Below are positions 35,301 to 43,500 of a stretch of 64,000 nucleotides of DNA, piece by piece. Source of the DNA: CBDDBH01 sp965225625 (GTDB lineage Bacteria > Pseudomonadota > Gammaproteobacteria > JADZEE01). The translations under genes and the position numbers were made by a program. Below the pieces are notes generated by a model that was not told where the DNA came from, searched no databases, and worked only from the letters and a program-made list of their open reading frames with translations. Each line of letters begins with the position of its first letter. The stretch's first letter is position 1. The stretch is taken from positions 62,001 through 126,000 of the forward strand of contig CBDDBH010000034.1 in NCBI GenBank assembly GCA_965225625.1, given 5' to 3'.

Positions 35301-37313
35301 TCAGAGGTCGTTCCCGTACGCAATGCACGCGGCACGGCGAAGCTCTCCAAGCGCTTTAATGACGCGTTGCTCCGTGAATCCACGGGTTTCGCGTAGATCC
35401 CGCGCGATCTCGTATCCCACCCGCTTCGCGTCAATCTCTGCGAGCACTACAACGGCATCGCCATTTAAGGTGGTTGATACGGGACCCCACCGGTTCCGAC
35501 TTTGCACGACGATTTCGTCGGCATCACCTGCATCGAACAGCAGCGGGTCACTGCCGTTCAGCGTGCGGAATTCCATTCTTACACCGGATATGGCGCGCCT
35601 TGGCGTAAGATCCAGAATGCCGCGCTCACTAGATACTTTACGTACGACTATATCGTCCAGTACGCACAGGTCGACACCGGTGTACAACAAGCACCACAAC
35701 GCGTCCTCGGGGCTCTCTACTATGGGTTCACCCATTACGTTAAAGGACGTGTTGAGGAGCATCGGGACGCCGGTCTTACGGTAGAAACGCTCGATCAAAT
35801 CATAAAAGCGGCCGTTGACCTCGCGAGTAACGGTCTGCACCCGTCCGCTAAAATCGACATGCGAAACCGCCGGTACGCCCCTGCGCGCTTCTACCAACAA
35901 GCGGAACACCCTTAACATGAATGGGCCTTCGGCCCCGTATCGCTCGTCGACCTCGAACCAGTTGGCCATCTCCTCCAACAATACGGTGGCCGCAAAGGGC
36001 CGAAAGGACTCGCGGTGTTTGACGCGCTCGTTCAGGATCTCCTTGGCCTCGGCGCGGCGCGGATCGCATAAAATGCTCCGCTGCCCCAACGCACGAGGAC
36101 CAAGCTCGGACCCATCCTGGAACCAGCCGACGATATTTCCGTCGCAAAGAGCATCGACCGTAACGTCCAGCAGCTCTTCCTCGGCGCCGACGCAAGTCAC
36201 ACACGGCGTGCGCTTTACGGCTGCGGCAACGTCTGAGGCAGAATATCGTCTCCCCACAGCATCACGCCGCAGTTTTCGCCGGGTGTTACGGCCAGTCAGT
36301 CTCCATAGTCCGTAGTACGCGGCGCCGATAGCGCCGCCACTGTCCTCTGCCGCGGGCATGATGTAGATCTCATCGAAGTCGCTGCGGTAAATTATTTTTT
36401 CGTTGGCCAAACCGTTGAGCGCAACACCGCCGGCATAGCAAAGTCTGGGACTTGAAGTTAGGGCCTGTGTGCGATCGACCAGATGCTTGAGCGCATTTTC
36501 CAGCGCTGTCTGCACGCACAATGCCAAGTCTTCGTATTCCTGTTTGTGCGCGGGCCATCGCTCGTTGTAAGGGAAAAGTCGAGGTATCGTGTCGTGGAAT
36601 ATTAGGCAGCCGTCCGAGTCAATCGACAGGATTTCATCGGGCGAGAGCTGTGGCCGGCCGTATGCGGCAAGGCCCATCACCTTGCCGGCGTCGGTGATGT
36701 TGCCGAAAATCTGCTGAGCGGCCGCGTTGAAGATCCCTCCCAGGCTACCAAAGTCCGGCATTCGGTGCTTGAGTTCGAAGTCCATCACGAAACCTGCATA
36801 CTTCTCGAGCGCAATGCACTCGGTCCCTGACGCTCGATAAATCGTGATTATCTCGCGCGGTTCGCCGAAACAACTTGCCGGATATCGGGACGGTTTAATT
36901 ACGCCGCGTTCGTCTCCCGTCAGATCTTTGATCGGGTGCCCGCAGCCGTCAGCTATTAGGATCGCTGCATCCGAGAATCCACTGGTTGCAAAGACGCCAA
37001 TCGCATGCGCGAGATGATGTGACACGCTAATAACCGGCGGATGTTCGAACGGGATCCGTATAGAGGAACGGTCGCCCTGCATCGGACCTAAAACCATGAG
37101 ATCGAGATCTTCCATGGTGAGGCCGGCATACTCCAAGCAGTAATCTACCGCGAGACTGCGCATAGGATCGCGAATCGTAGAACGTTTCAACCGGTTGAGG
37201 CGTTCCTCCTGCACCGCCACGATAATTTCGTCACCAGCGACCAGGCAGGCGGCGCCGTTGTGATTTGGCAGGCTAACGCCGAGCACCAGCGGTGCCTTGA
37301 GCGCTACTGCCAT
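35301..37313 (-). CDS. O-carbamoyltransferase (NodU/CmcH family) with extended C-terminus
   Basis: A 670-residue carbamoyltransferase. The N-terminal Kae1/YrdC-like portion has VQEERLNRLK and SHHLAHAIGVF (metal-binding histidines), AGGVALN and DSGGAIGAAYYGLWR. The C-terminal carbamoyl domain has GPRALGQRSILCDPR and MLLNTSFNVMGEPIVESPEDA. It transfers a carbamoyl group from carbamoyl phosphate to a hydroxyl of a sugar or natural product via a carbamoyl-adenylate. Beyond the normal end (~residue 560) lie ~100 extra residues (DPLLFDAGDADEIVV...EQRVIKALGELRRAACI) that vaguely resemble a PqqD-type winged helix. The gene is transcribed towards the methyltransferase gene. Start is the ATG at 37313. 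Confidence 0.9.
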   Translation of the reverse strand: MAVALKAPLVLGVSLPNHNGAACLVAGDEIIVAVQEERLNRLKRSTIRDPMRSLAVDYCLEYAGLTMEDLDLMVLGPMQGDRSSIRIPFEHPPVISVSHHLAHAIGVFATSGFSDAAILIADGCGHPIKDLTGDERGVIKPSRYPASCFGEPREIITIYRASGTECIALEKYAGFVMDFELKHRMPDFGSLGGIFNAAAQQIFGNITDAGKVMGLAAYGRPQLSPDEILSIDSDGCLIFHDTIPRLFPYNERWPAHKQEYEDLALCVQTALENALKHLVDRTQALTSSPRLCYAGGVALNGLANEKIIYRSDFDEIYIMPAAEDSGGAIGAAYYGLWRLTGRNTRRKLRRDAVGRRYSASDVAAAVKRTPCVTCVGAEEELLDVTVDALCDGNIVGWFQDGSELGPRALGQRSILCDPRRAEAKEILNERVKHRESFRPFAATVLLEEMANWFEVDERYGAEGPFMLRVFRLLVEARRGVPAVSHVDFSGRVQTVTREVNGRFYDLIERFYRKTGVPMLLNTSFNVMGEPIVESPEDALWCLLYTGVDLCVLDDIVVRKVSSERGILDLTPRRAISGVRMEFRTLNGSDPLLFDAGDADEIVVQSRNRWGPVSTTLNGDAVVVLAEIDAKRVGYEIARDLRETRGFTEQRVIKALGELRRAACIAYGNDL

Positions 37314-37597
37314 GAGCGGGCGGTTCTCAAGGGCGATGGAGACATTAGACGCCTATCGTATTAGCTACAGTTCGTCGGACTACAACTTGATATTCGATTT
37401 GCAGAACTCGCGACCGTTCTTCTTGATTCATCTCTATATCTCGCATGCCCGTGGCCGGCACTCAGCCCGCTGCGGCTGTCTACACTCTGACGGCCAATTG
37501 TGAACGACCAATCGTCAACGGAGTCCGTGACCACAGGATACGGCCATATTTGAACCACGAAGTGCAATCAGAGCCGAAAACGAGAGTACGATGCAGT

Positions 37598-37823
37598 GCA
37601 AAATAATATGGTAAGAAGCTAGGAATCGCAATTTGCATGAGCAAGCGCCCGATGCGCTGAATCTCATGCGGGGATTTTCTGAAAAGATCTTGCCGGGGAC
37701 CCGTGTCCGATCGTGAACTCTGCGCGATTATTCTCCGATATGTTATCAATGAAGAGCAAAGGTCGGATTGAAAGATGACAAGAAAAACGAGATTCAATCT
37801 ATTCTTTCGACGGCTCATCAAGG
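37598..37823 (+). pseudogene. Decayed fragment of an NTP_transf_5-type nucleotidyltransferase
   Basis: The DNA closely follows part of the intact NTase gene (around 22030-22260). TGCGCTGAATCTC...GGGGATTTTC parallels TGCGCTAAATCTC...AGGAATTTC, and after frame changes it encodes DALNLMRGFSEK, then DRELCAIIL and KDDKKNEIQSILS, matching DALNLVRGIST, DREFCSDLL and KKHEIEHILS. Multiple stops and frameshifts show it is not functional. Confidence 0.75.
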
Positions 37824-37889
37824 CCACACGTTTTTCGCTGTCGCAGCACATTTATTGATTTCTCATATGTTTGTCGGTCGCCGGCGCAC

Positions 37890-38087
37890 GTGAAACGCTA
37901 CAATATGCGTCTTAACTATCAAGAGACGACACGCTCGATTACGTTGAATCTCAGTGCTCTCAGAGAAATGTCACGAAAAATAGGGTTTCAGCTCTGGGGC
38001 GGGCGAGATTGGGTTGCATCGCTTACGCCTACCGATGGCATATTTACCATTTCGATCGCGATTGACGGTCCAGAAGTTGATGAATAG
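37890..38087 (+). pseudogene. Decayed N-terminal fragment related to the 40634-41839 gene
   Basis: The frame contains SITLNLSALREMSRK, and the DNA shares GATTACGTTGAATC and GGGGCGGGxGAxATxGG with the start of the intact gene at 40634 (ITLNRTDLRDMVSNN...FGAGEIG). The frame is lost soon after and there is no C-terminal propeller. It directly follows the NTase fragment, so both may derive from one duplicated segment. Confidence 0.65.
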
Positions 38088-38159
38088 AACAGCTAACCAC
38101 TCGAAAGTCTTTAGATAACTTCCGGTGACCAAACTAGAAACTTCACGCTCCGTCACGAT

Positions 38160-38990
38160 ATGAGTACGCCGGTGCGAGTGACTGCGGATGACGTCAGCGC
38201 TTATGAGCGCGACGGAGCAGTGTGTTTGCGTCAGGTATTCGATCAGGAATGGGTTGCTCAGCTCTTGAGCGCGGCCGACAGCGCTATGGCTAGGCCCGGC
38301 CCGTGGGCACATGAGCTTACAGCGTCCGACGAACCTGGCAGATTTCATATGAATACCTTCATGTGGCGCTGGAACCAGGATATGCGTGGCCTGGCGCTCA
38401 AATCGCCAATGATTGATATAGCAGTGCAACTCTTGCGTCCGGAGAAACTCATTTTTTTTTACGACGAGCTTCTAGCCAAGGAACCCGGTACTAAGGATAT
38501 AACGCGTTGGCACCAGGACCTGCCGTACTGGCCGCTCAGAGGAGACGGGGTCATATCGATTTGGCTTGCACTGACGTCGGTTACCGACGATTTAGGTGGC
38601 GTCCAGTATGTGGCCGGGTCTCATAAGTGGAATCGACTGTTTCGAGCAATAACGCCGGAGGATAATCCGGACTATGTCGATTCTGCTCTGGAATTGTGTC
38701 CAGATTTCTTCGACACAACGATCCGGCGGAAAAATCGACTTTTATCCTGGTCGCTTTCGCCGGGAGACGTTGTTTGTCATCATCCCCTTGTAATTCACGG
38801 CGCGCGTGGGCATTCTTCGGATAGCGAACGGCGCATCGGAGTCTGCTTACGGTATGCCGATAGTAAGGTACGTTGGGACCCTCGCCCCCACGTGATGCGC
38901 TTTGCCGGCGATCCCGAAAGATTCCTTGAGGCCGGTGACCCGTTGGACCTAAATGACGTGTTCCCAGTCATTTGGGAGTGCAACGAATAA
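38160..38990 (+). CDS. Phytanoyl-CoA dioxygenase-family Fe(II)/2-oxoglutarate oxygenase
   Basis: A 276-residue PhyH-type oxygenase. The iron-binding facial triad is His118 and Asp120 in RWHQDLPYW plus His213 in PLVIHGARG. Arg225 in SERRIGVCLRY is the likely 2-oxoglutarate anchor. These enzymes hydroxylate, chlorinate or desaturate small molecules and sometimes carrier-bound substrates. It is encoded on the + strand between the decayed gene fragments and a cupin-type oxygenase gene, so it may be a tailoring enzyme of either the glycosylation block or the RiPP cluster. Start is the ATG at 38160; no strong ribosome-binding site is visible. A second, distinct PhyH protein is encoded at 56655. Confidence 0.87.
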   Translation: MSTPVRVTADDVSAYERDGAVCLRQVFDQEWVAQLLSAADSAMARPGPWAHELTASDEPGRFHMNTFMWRWNQDMRGLALKSPMIDIAVQLLRPEKLIFFYDELLAKEPGTKDITRWHQDLPYWPLRGDGVISIWLALTSVTDDLGGVQYVAGSHKWNRLFRAITPEDNPDYVDSALELCPDFFDTTIRRKNRLLSWSLSPGDVVCHHPLVIHGARGHSSDSERRIGVCLRYADSKVRWDPRPHVMRFAGDPERFLEAGDPLDLNDVFPVIWECNE

Positions 38991-39161
38991 CATTCGTAAT
39001 CTTACTTTGGGCGAACAAAGCTCAACAAACACATCAAGTTTTTGTTGCCACTGGTTATGTTAATTAATTTGAGGCGGGCGGGATGACCCCGTTTGTAAGG
39101 TATCGGTTCTCTCAGGTGCAGGTAGATGAGTGTAGTTCGAATACCAACCGGAATCTGACCT

Positions 39162-40115
39162 TCAAAGGATTGGATATCGTCGTTTCAATAGATACTCTTC
39201 GAGCTTATCACGATTTTCGACGATGGCGCGGACATCATCACCGAGCGCATCTGCACGCCGGCAGAAGGAACTGATCATGTCGGGCAGTTGCTTGTCGAAA
39301 GCTTCGCGATCCCACCTCTGGCCAAAGGCGCCCGTCAGACTTTCGCGCCACGCGGGAGACTCAAGAAGCTTGGTGCTCAGAAGCGTACACAAGATTACCG
39401 CCCAAGCAGATGCTGGAAAACTTATATTCAGCGAGAGGCTGTCGGCATCGTCAACTGAGCTGGCCTCATGAGCGAATCCGCGAGGCACGTACAGCACTGA
39501 ACCTGGAGGCAAAATGTAGGCTTTGGAATCGGGAGAAACCGCCGTCGGAACCCGCGATGAATGTGCATAGAGTGGAGCCGGAGAACCGATCTCCCAGTTC
39601 GTTACCGGATTAGTAATGAAATCATTCGGGGCAACAAGCCATCGCTTGGTGCCGTAGATCTGGATTGTGAAATTCTCGTTCCAGTCAACATGAAGTCGAG
39701 TACCGTTTCGGTTGCGCACGGCAAAAATCGAAGTAACGCCAATAGGAGGTTCGCCCAGCTCGTCCGCTAACGCATATGTCCACTGGGTCATTGGTGTATC
39801 GTCGTTAAGTCGCAAGTATACCGTGGACCCACGCACGTAGGCCTCAAGTGCCTCCGCCACTGTCGGCTTCGGATTGAAATCACGGCTAGGGATGGGCTCG
39901 ATCGTGGCGCATTGCTGACTCTGGTCGATCAGATCCTCTATGTCAGTCGAACCAAGCGTCGCTAACACGCGACCGACGCGGCCCTCGGACCCGGATGCGT
40001 GAAATACCTTCTTTTTCCAAAAATGGGTCAGAAAGTCTCGTGGAGCAATCGGAGCAACCACACTTGTAAGTGTTGGTTCGAGTTCGGGTAGAACATTTCT
40101 TGCACGCCTTTTCAC
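39162..40115 (-). CDS. JmjC/cupin-type (Cupin_4-like) Fe(II)/2OG oxygenase
   Basis: A 317-residue protein. The double-stranded beta-helix motif has His142 and Asp144 in RLHVDWNENF and the distal His216 in YVPRGFAHEA. IYGTKRWLVAP is the typical linking segment of Cupin_4/ribosomal-oxygenase-like hydroxylases. Family members hydroxylate peptidyl Arg or His, so a peptide substrate is plausible here, four kb from a RiPP precursor. Start is a GTG with AGAAGGA nine bases before it; the next in-frame start would cut into the domain. It is divergently oriented from the propeller-like gene at 40634. Confidence 0.83.
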   Translation of the reverse strand: MKRRARNVLPELEPTLTSVVAPIAPRDFLTHFWKKKVFHASGSEGRVGRVLATLGSTDIEDLIDQSQQCATIEPIPSRDFNPKPTVAEALEAYVRGSTVYLRLNDDTPMTQWTYALADELGEPPIGVTSIFAVRNRNGTRLHVDWNENFTIQIYGTKRWLVAPNDFITNPVTNWEIGSPAPLYAHSSRVPTAVSPDSKAYILPPGSVLYVPRGFAHEASSVDDADSLSLNISFPASAWAVILCTLLSTKLLESPAWRESLTGAFGQRWDREAFDKQLPDMISSFCRRADALGDDVRAIVENRDKLEEYLLKRRYPIL

Positions 40116-40406
40116 TGGGACAATCCTTCTGGGTAGATCATGATGGACTGTCGCCGTTCCCTTCCGCGTTTAGGTGCCGATAAAGACGTTAGTTTCGTTG
40201 AAATAATCAGGAACCCGGTGCGCAATTAGTGGAGGTTCAAGAAGAGGCACCTTTTCCCGCTCGGTGCAGTGTCTACGAGTTTAGTGAACTTCTAAATTCG
40301 CGAATCCGCGGGAATTTCTTAGCATTTAAATCAATGGCTCAGTGAACAATGGTTTAAGCTTGATGTCAAGCTACGTGAGTGGGTGGACAGGGCTTGAATC
40401 GGAATC

Positions 40407-40631
40407 GTGTTCGGAAACGAAAAAACGCTCAGCGATGCTGAAATGCTTACGCAGTGCGGAACTGTTGTGTCGCGCGAACGAGCTGTTGGTTTCTTCGATC
40501 GAAATCAATTGATAAAGTTACTCTCTGAGTTCCAGTGCAAACAAGATGGTCGGCATCAGCTGTTCGACGATGTCTGGAACGGCACCGTCAGCCGCTACAA
40601 CGTGCGCTCATCTTTAAGATACAGGAAATAG
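40407..40631 (+). CDS. Small hypothetical protein, possibly a remnant
   Basis: A 74-residue frame from a GTG, ending just before the start of the next gene. The stretch GFFDRNQLIKLLSEFQCKQDGRHQLFDDVWNG faintly recalls the C-terminal tail of asparagine synthase-like proteins. Similarity is too weak to assign. It could be a decayed fragment like its neighbours or a genuine small protein coupled to the following gene. Confidence 0.3.
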   Translation: MFGNEKTLSDAEMLTQCGTVVSRERAVGFFDRNQLIKLLSEFQCKQDGRHQLFDDVWNGTVSRYNVRSSLRYRK

Positions 40632-40633
40632 AA

Positions 40634-41839
40634 TTGATTACGTTGAATCGCACCGACCTCCGAGACATGGTGAGTAACAATCGAGTTATCGGTTTTGGGG
40701 CGGGTGAAATCGGCGAACTTACCTTACGCCTGCTCAATTGCAAGCTACAGTATTTTGTCGACAATGATTCAGTACGGCATTCCACCGATTGGCACGAGGA
40801 AATTTCAGTTCACCCACCAGAGCGCCTTCGAGCGGAGCCTGCAGGCACGATAGTCTTGGTCTGTTCCGATGGCTACGAGAAGATCGGTCAGCAAGTTCAC
40901 CAGATCAATCCCGCACTGAGATGTTACCTTACACCGCTGTTGAAGAACACGCACTACTTCGAACGGTTATTAAATTGTTCTCGAAATATTCTCGTTAGCT
41001 CCTACCATGTATCCGGCGGCCTTTATCTCGTTGACGGACGCGCCAAGACTTTCCGACGATTGGTGCGTGGCGCATTTCGGGGACTAACCGTTGCTTCCGG
41101 GCGCCTGTTTGTGCTTGAGGACAGCGGCAATGTTCTTGAGTTACTAAGTCTGGACCCGTTTAGCGCCGAATTGCGGATTACTTCCCAAGAATATTCAAAT
41201 GCCCACGGTTTGGCATCTTGTCCTGAGCTTGATTTTTTGTTTTTGGCTGAAACGAAAATTGATCGTATCTCTATGTATGCACTGTCGTCCTTTGACAAAG
41301 TGGGAGAGATCGCACTTGACGAGCTTACCCGCGGGGCCGATCGTTTTCACGTAAATGACCTATGTATTGTCGATAATACGCTCTTCTACAGTCTATTTTC
41401 GCAGAGAGGCTCGAATCGCAGTCAGAGTTCCGATGGCGCAGTAGTAGCTCGTCAACTACCTGCCGCAAATAAGCCGCAGGTCATTGTTTCGGACTTGAAT
41501 CACCCTCACTCGGTGAGATATATCGATGATCAGCTGATGGTCATCGAATCAACCACGGGGACAGTTCGTAGCGTGGAGGGCGCCACAGTCTTTGCATTTC
41601 CAGGTTATTTGCGTGGACTGAATGGCACAAAGAACACCCTCTACATTAGTCAATCCCGGCATCGCGGACACGACGTTTTGTCCGAGGCTAAAGGTGCTTC
41701 TATCGATACGGGTATCCACGTCGTTGACTCCGAACATCGTCTCTCAAGCTTTGTTCGTTTACCGGATTCGTGCGAAATCTACGATTTGTTGAATTTGGAG
41801 GAGGCTGAAATCGCCATGGACTTACCGTCCATAATGTAA
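40634..41839 (+). CDS. Unknown protein: Rossmann-like N-terminus plus beta-propeller-like domain
   Basis: From a TTG at 40634 (AGGA seven bases upstream) the protein is 401 residues. I see two parts. Residues ~15-110 look like a Rossmann half (VIGFGAGEIGELTLRLL, YFVDNDS, GTIVLVCSDGYEKI) of the kind found at the start of sugar-tailoring proteins. Residues ~125-401 have repeated short blades (GLYLVDGRAKTFRRL, LFVLEDSGNVLELL, FLFLAETKIDRISMY, NPHSVRYIDDQLMVIES-like) resembling the DUF4915/TIGR03032-type propellers found in cell-surface glycan loci. I cannot name a function. A decayed copy of its 5' end lies at 37890-38087. Confidence 0.6.
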   Translation: MITLNRTDLRDMVSNNRVIGFGAGEIGELTLRLLNCKLQYFVDNDSVRHSTDWHEEISVHPPERLRAEPAGTIVLVCSDGYEKIGQQVHQINPALRCYLTPLLKNTHYFERLLNCSRNILVSSYHVSGGLYLVDGRAKTFRRLVRGAFRGLTVASGRLFVLEDSGNVLELLSLDPFSAELRITSQEYSNAHGLASCPELDFLFLAETKIDRISMYALSSFDKVGEIALDELTRGADRFHVNDLCIVDNTLFYSLFSQRGSNRSQSSDGAVVARQLPAANKPQVIVSDLNHPHSVRYIDDQLMVIESTTGTVRSVEGATVFAFPGYLRGLNGTKNTLYISQSRHRGHDVLSEAKGASIDTGIHVVDSEHRLSSFVRLPDSCEIYDLLNLEEAEIAMDLPSIM

Positions 41840-41954
41840 AGATGAAGACTATAATTACGCTGAGGTTAGTTCAGTTTTTTACACTTGAGCGTGCGCTTAG
41901 CTGTTCAATCAAACCATCGCGTATTGATGAAGAACGGTTGCGTTTCGCGCTATA

Positions 41955-42097
41955 ACCGAGCAAATGTACGGCGCCGATAAATGCGCTGGAAGATTCTCTC
42001 TTCCAGATATTGGTCCAGCCTTGGGATAGGGCCACGAGCGACGACGAACAAGCGGTATGTACACCCATGCTCGGGCCGGGAAAATCAAAGATATTCT
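41955..42097 (-). pseudogene. Remnant of a polyketide synthase ketosynthase domain
   Basis: The minus strand reads NIFDFPGPSMGVHTACSSSL, then VALSQGWTNIWKRESSSAFIG and AVHLL. This is collinear with NIFDLRGPSMAIDTACSSSL, AALHQACTSIWNAESSSALIG and AVHLL of the intact PKS (residues ~166-211). A stop precedes the block and similarity is lost after it, so only ~48 codons survive, including the active-site Cys. It is either from a second PKS gene or from the lost part of a duplicated copy. Confidence 0.85.
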
Positions 42098-42160
42098 AGA
42101 GCCCTTCGGCAGGGTGCTTAACGTAAGGAGGGGCAGTTACAAATTAGTTTCAGATTGTAG

Positions 42161-42760
42161 TTATTCCTGGCCCGTGCGCTTGGCAGTTGCCGGGATTCGG
42201 CCGGCAGCGGCTGCCGACAAACACATCAGCAATGCTGGATAGGGGAAGGGTCCGACCCGATCGTCAATTTCATCGCGGAACGCGATTTCCGGGCCTCCCG
42301 GAGGATCGACGACTACATATCCGTCATCGCGTAACGTCGCTAGATTTCGTTGCATCGCCGGATGGTTAACCATGAGTTCGTTGGCCACCGGAACTAGAAC
42401 CGTCGGCCTGTCGCTCGCGAGCAACAGCGTAGGTATTAAAGTGTCCGCAATCCCGTTGGCCAATTTTCCGATCAGATTCACGGTCGCGGGGTATACCAGA
42501 ATGAGATCGGCGCGCTTGGGTAGTTCGATATGTGGTACGTACATCCTTTCGGAGCGGTCAAACATGTCGACGAACACGGGATTGCGCGAAGCGATTTCGA
42601 CCGCCTCCCGGGATACCATGCGTGCGGCCGTCTGCGACAACACGACCTCGACGTCATCAGCCAGGTGCCGCAACAACGAGACGATGAACCCGGGAACGGT
42701 ATGAGCGTGAAAGCCTCCGCAGACGCAGAGCAGGAGTTTTCCGATTCGAGCGTTACTCAT
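42161..42760 (-). CDS. HFCD-family flavoprotein, EpiD/LanD-like (putative peptidyl-Cys decarboxylase)
   Basis: A 199-residue flavoprotein of the homo-oligomeric Cys decarboxylase family (EpiD, MrsD, Dfp/CoaC). His77 in YVPHIELPKRADL corresponds to the catalytic His. PATVNLIGKLANGIADTLI (91-109) matches the PASANT FMN-binding motif. VANELMVNHPAMQRNL (125-140) aligns with the PxMNxxMW substrate clamp, with the Trp replaced by Val. It is too short to be a bifunctional Dfp (CoaBC), and it is divergent from the PqqD/precursor operon across a 125-bp gap. LanD enzymes oxidatively decarboxylate a C-terminal Cys to an enethiol, and the neighbouring peptide ends in Cys. Activity on that peptide is inferred. 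Confidence 0.8.
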   Translation of the reverse strand: MSNARIGKLLLCVCGGFHAHTVPGFIVSLLRHLADDVEVVLSQTAARMVSREAVEIASRNPVFVDMFDRSERMYVPHIELPKRADLILVYPATVNLIGKLANGIADTLIPTLLLASDRPTVLVPVANELMVNHPAMQRNLATLRDDGYVVVDPPGGPEIAFRDEIDDRVGPFPYPALLMCLSAAAAGRIPATAKRTGQE

Positions 42761-42885
42761 AACTGATCTCAGGCGTGGCCACTGCGGCCGCCACGTTAGT
42801 GAACAATGCCACTAGAGCAGTGTCAACGGCGTCGAGCGCGGCGCCACTTGATTTTGCTGTCGGAGCCTCACCATAATAGGTGACG

Positions 42886-43158
42886 ATGGCGACCCTTTAT
42901 AGACAGAATTCGGCTGTGGAAACCGCGCCCCTGAAGGACGGTCTGATGCTACTCGAGCCGGACGCGGGTACGTTTTGCGCACTCAATTGGACGAGTACGC
43001 TAATTTGGCAGAACCTTACGCAGACCGCCTCGCCGGAGCAGCTCGCAACGGAGATTGCTTTAAAATTCAGCGGGGTTACCGTCGTAGAAGCATTGCCGGA
43101 AGTGCAGGCTATTTTGACGCAGATGACTGAGCTGGGAGTAGTGAAAACTGTTGAGTGA
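42886..43158 (+). CDS. PqqD-like RiPP recognition protein
   Basis: A 90-residue PqqD-family protein from the ATG at 42886; an AGGTGA ribosome-binding site overlaps an alternative GTG at 42880. It has the family pattern: DGLMLLEPDAGTFCALNWTSTLIWQNLTQTASPEQLATEIALKF, that is a beta-hairpin, 'N..s..IW..l' helix and winged-helix core, then VQAILTQMTELGVVK. PqqD-like domains bind RiPP leader peptides and deliver them to modifying enzymes. It is encoded 50 bp upstream of the precursor-like peptide on the same strand, so it is the obvious recognition element for that peptide. Confidence 0.85.
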   Translation: MATLYRQNSAVETAPLKDGLMLLEPDAGTFCALNWTSTLIWQNLTQTASPEQLATEIALKFSGVTVVEALPEVQAILTQMTELGVVKTVE

Positions 43159-43208
43159 CTCCCCGCTCGGAGGTACCATACCCAACACTTATCACTAGGA
43201 GGAGATTC

Positions 43209-43373
43209 ATGAACGATATCACTGTGGCCCCTGACGCGCAGACGTTACAAATGGAGCGTCCTCAGTATGAACCACCTTCTCTCAAAGTTATGGAACGAGA
43301 CGAAGTCCTGGAAGTGTTGCAGGTGACTGCCTCCGAGATCAGTGCAGCGGGTTGTTGGTGGAACCCCTGCTAG
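43209..43373 (+). CDS. Candidate RiPP precursor peptide ending GCWWNPC
   Basis: A 54-residue peptide with a very strong ribosome-binding site (TAGGAGGAG) before the ATG. The N-terminal ~44 residues look like a leader: acidic, with YEPPSLKVMERDEVLEVLQ (20-38), a likely amphipathic recognition segment. The end is SEISAAGCWWNPC (residues 42-54), with Cys49 and Cys54 bracketing Trp-Trp-Asn-Pro and Cys54 at the very C-terminus. It follows a PqqD-like gene and precedes two ferritin-like enzyme genes, with a LanD-like flavoprotein gene divergent. I know of no characterised precursor of this form. Candidate modifications are C-terminal Cys decarboxylation, thioether or disulfide closure and Trp oxidation, all inferred from the neighbours. 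Confidence 0.8.
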   Translation: MNDITVAPDAQTLQMERPQYEPPSLKVMERDEVLEVLQVTASEISAAGCWWNPC

Positions 43374-43500
43374 ACCGGTCAACCCAATCGGCTTTAGTTA
43401 CAGCGGCGTCGAACGGAGGCGCCAGCTTCACATAGATTCAGCGGGCTGGGACGGGCGTCGGTGCGCGTTACTGGGCTCCCGGTACGCTTGCGAGGGTATG

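Noticed and set aside
42848..42876. Promoter for the PqqD-precursor operon (TTGATT...CATAAT)
   Set aside because: It would start transcription at or after the ribosome-binding site; too weak to call.
43342..43500. Upstream extension of the first ferritin-like gene, overlapping the precursor
   Set aside because: Extension lacks similarity to the paralogue and to the family; the ATG at 43501 has a proper ribosome-binding site.
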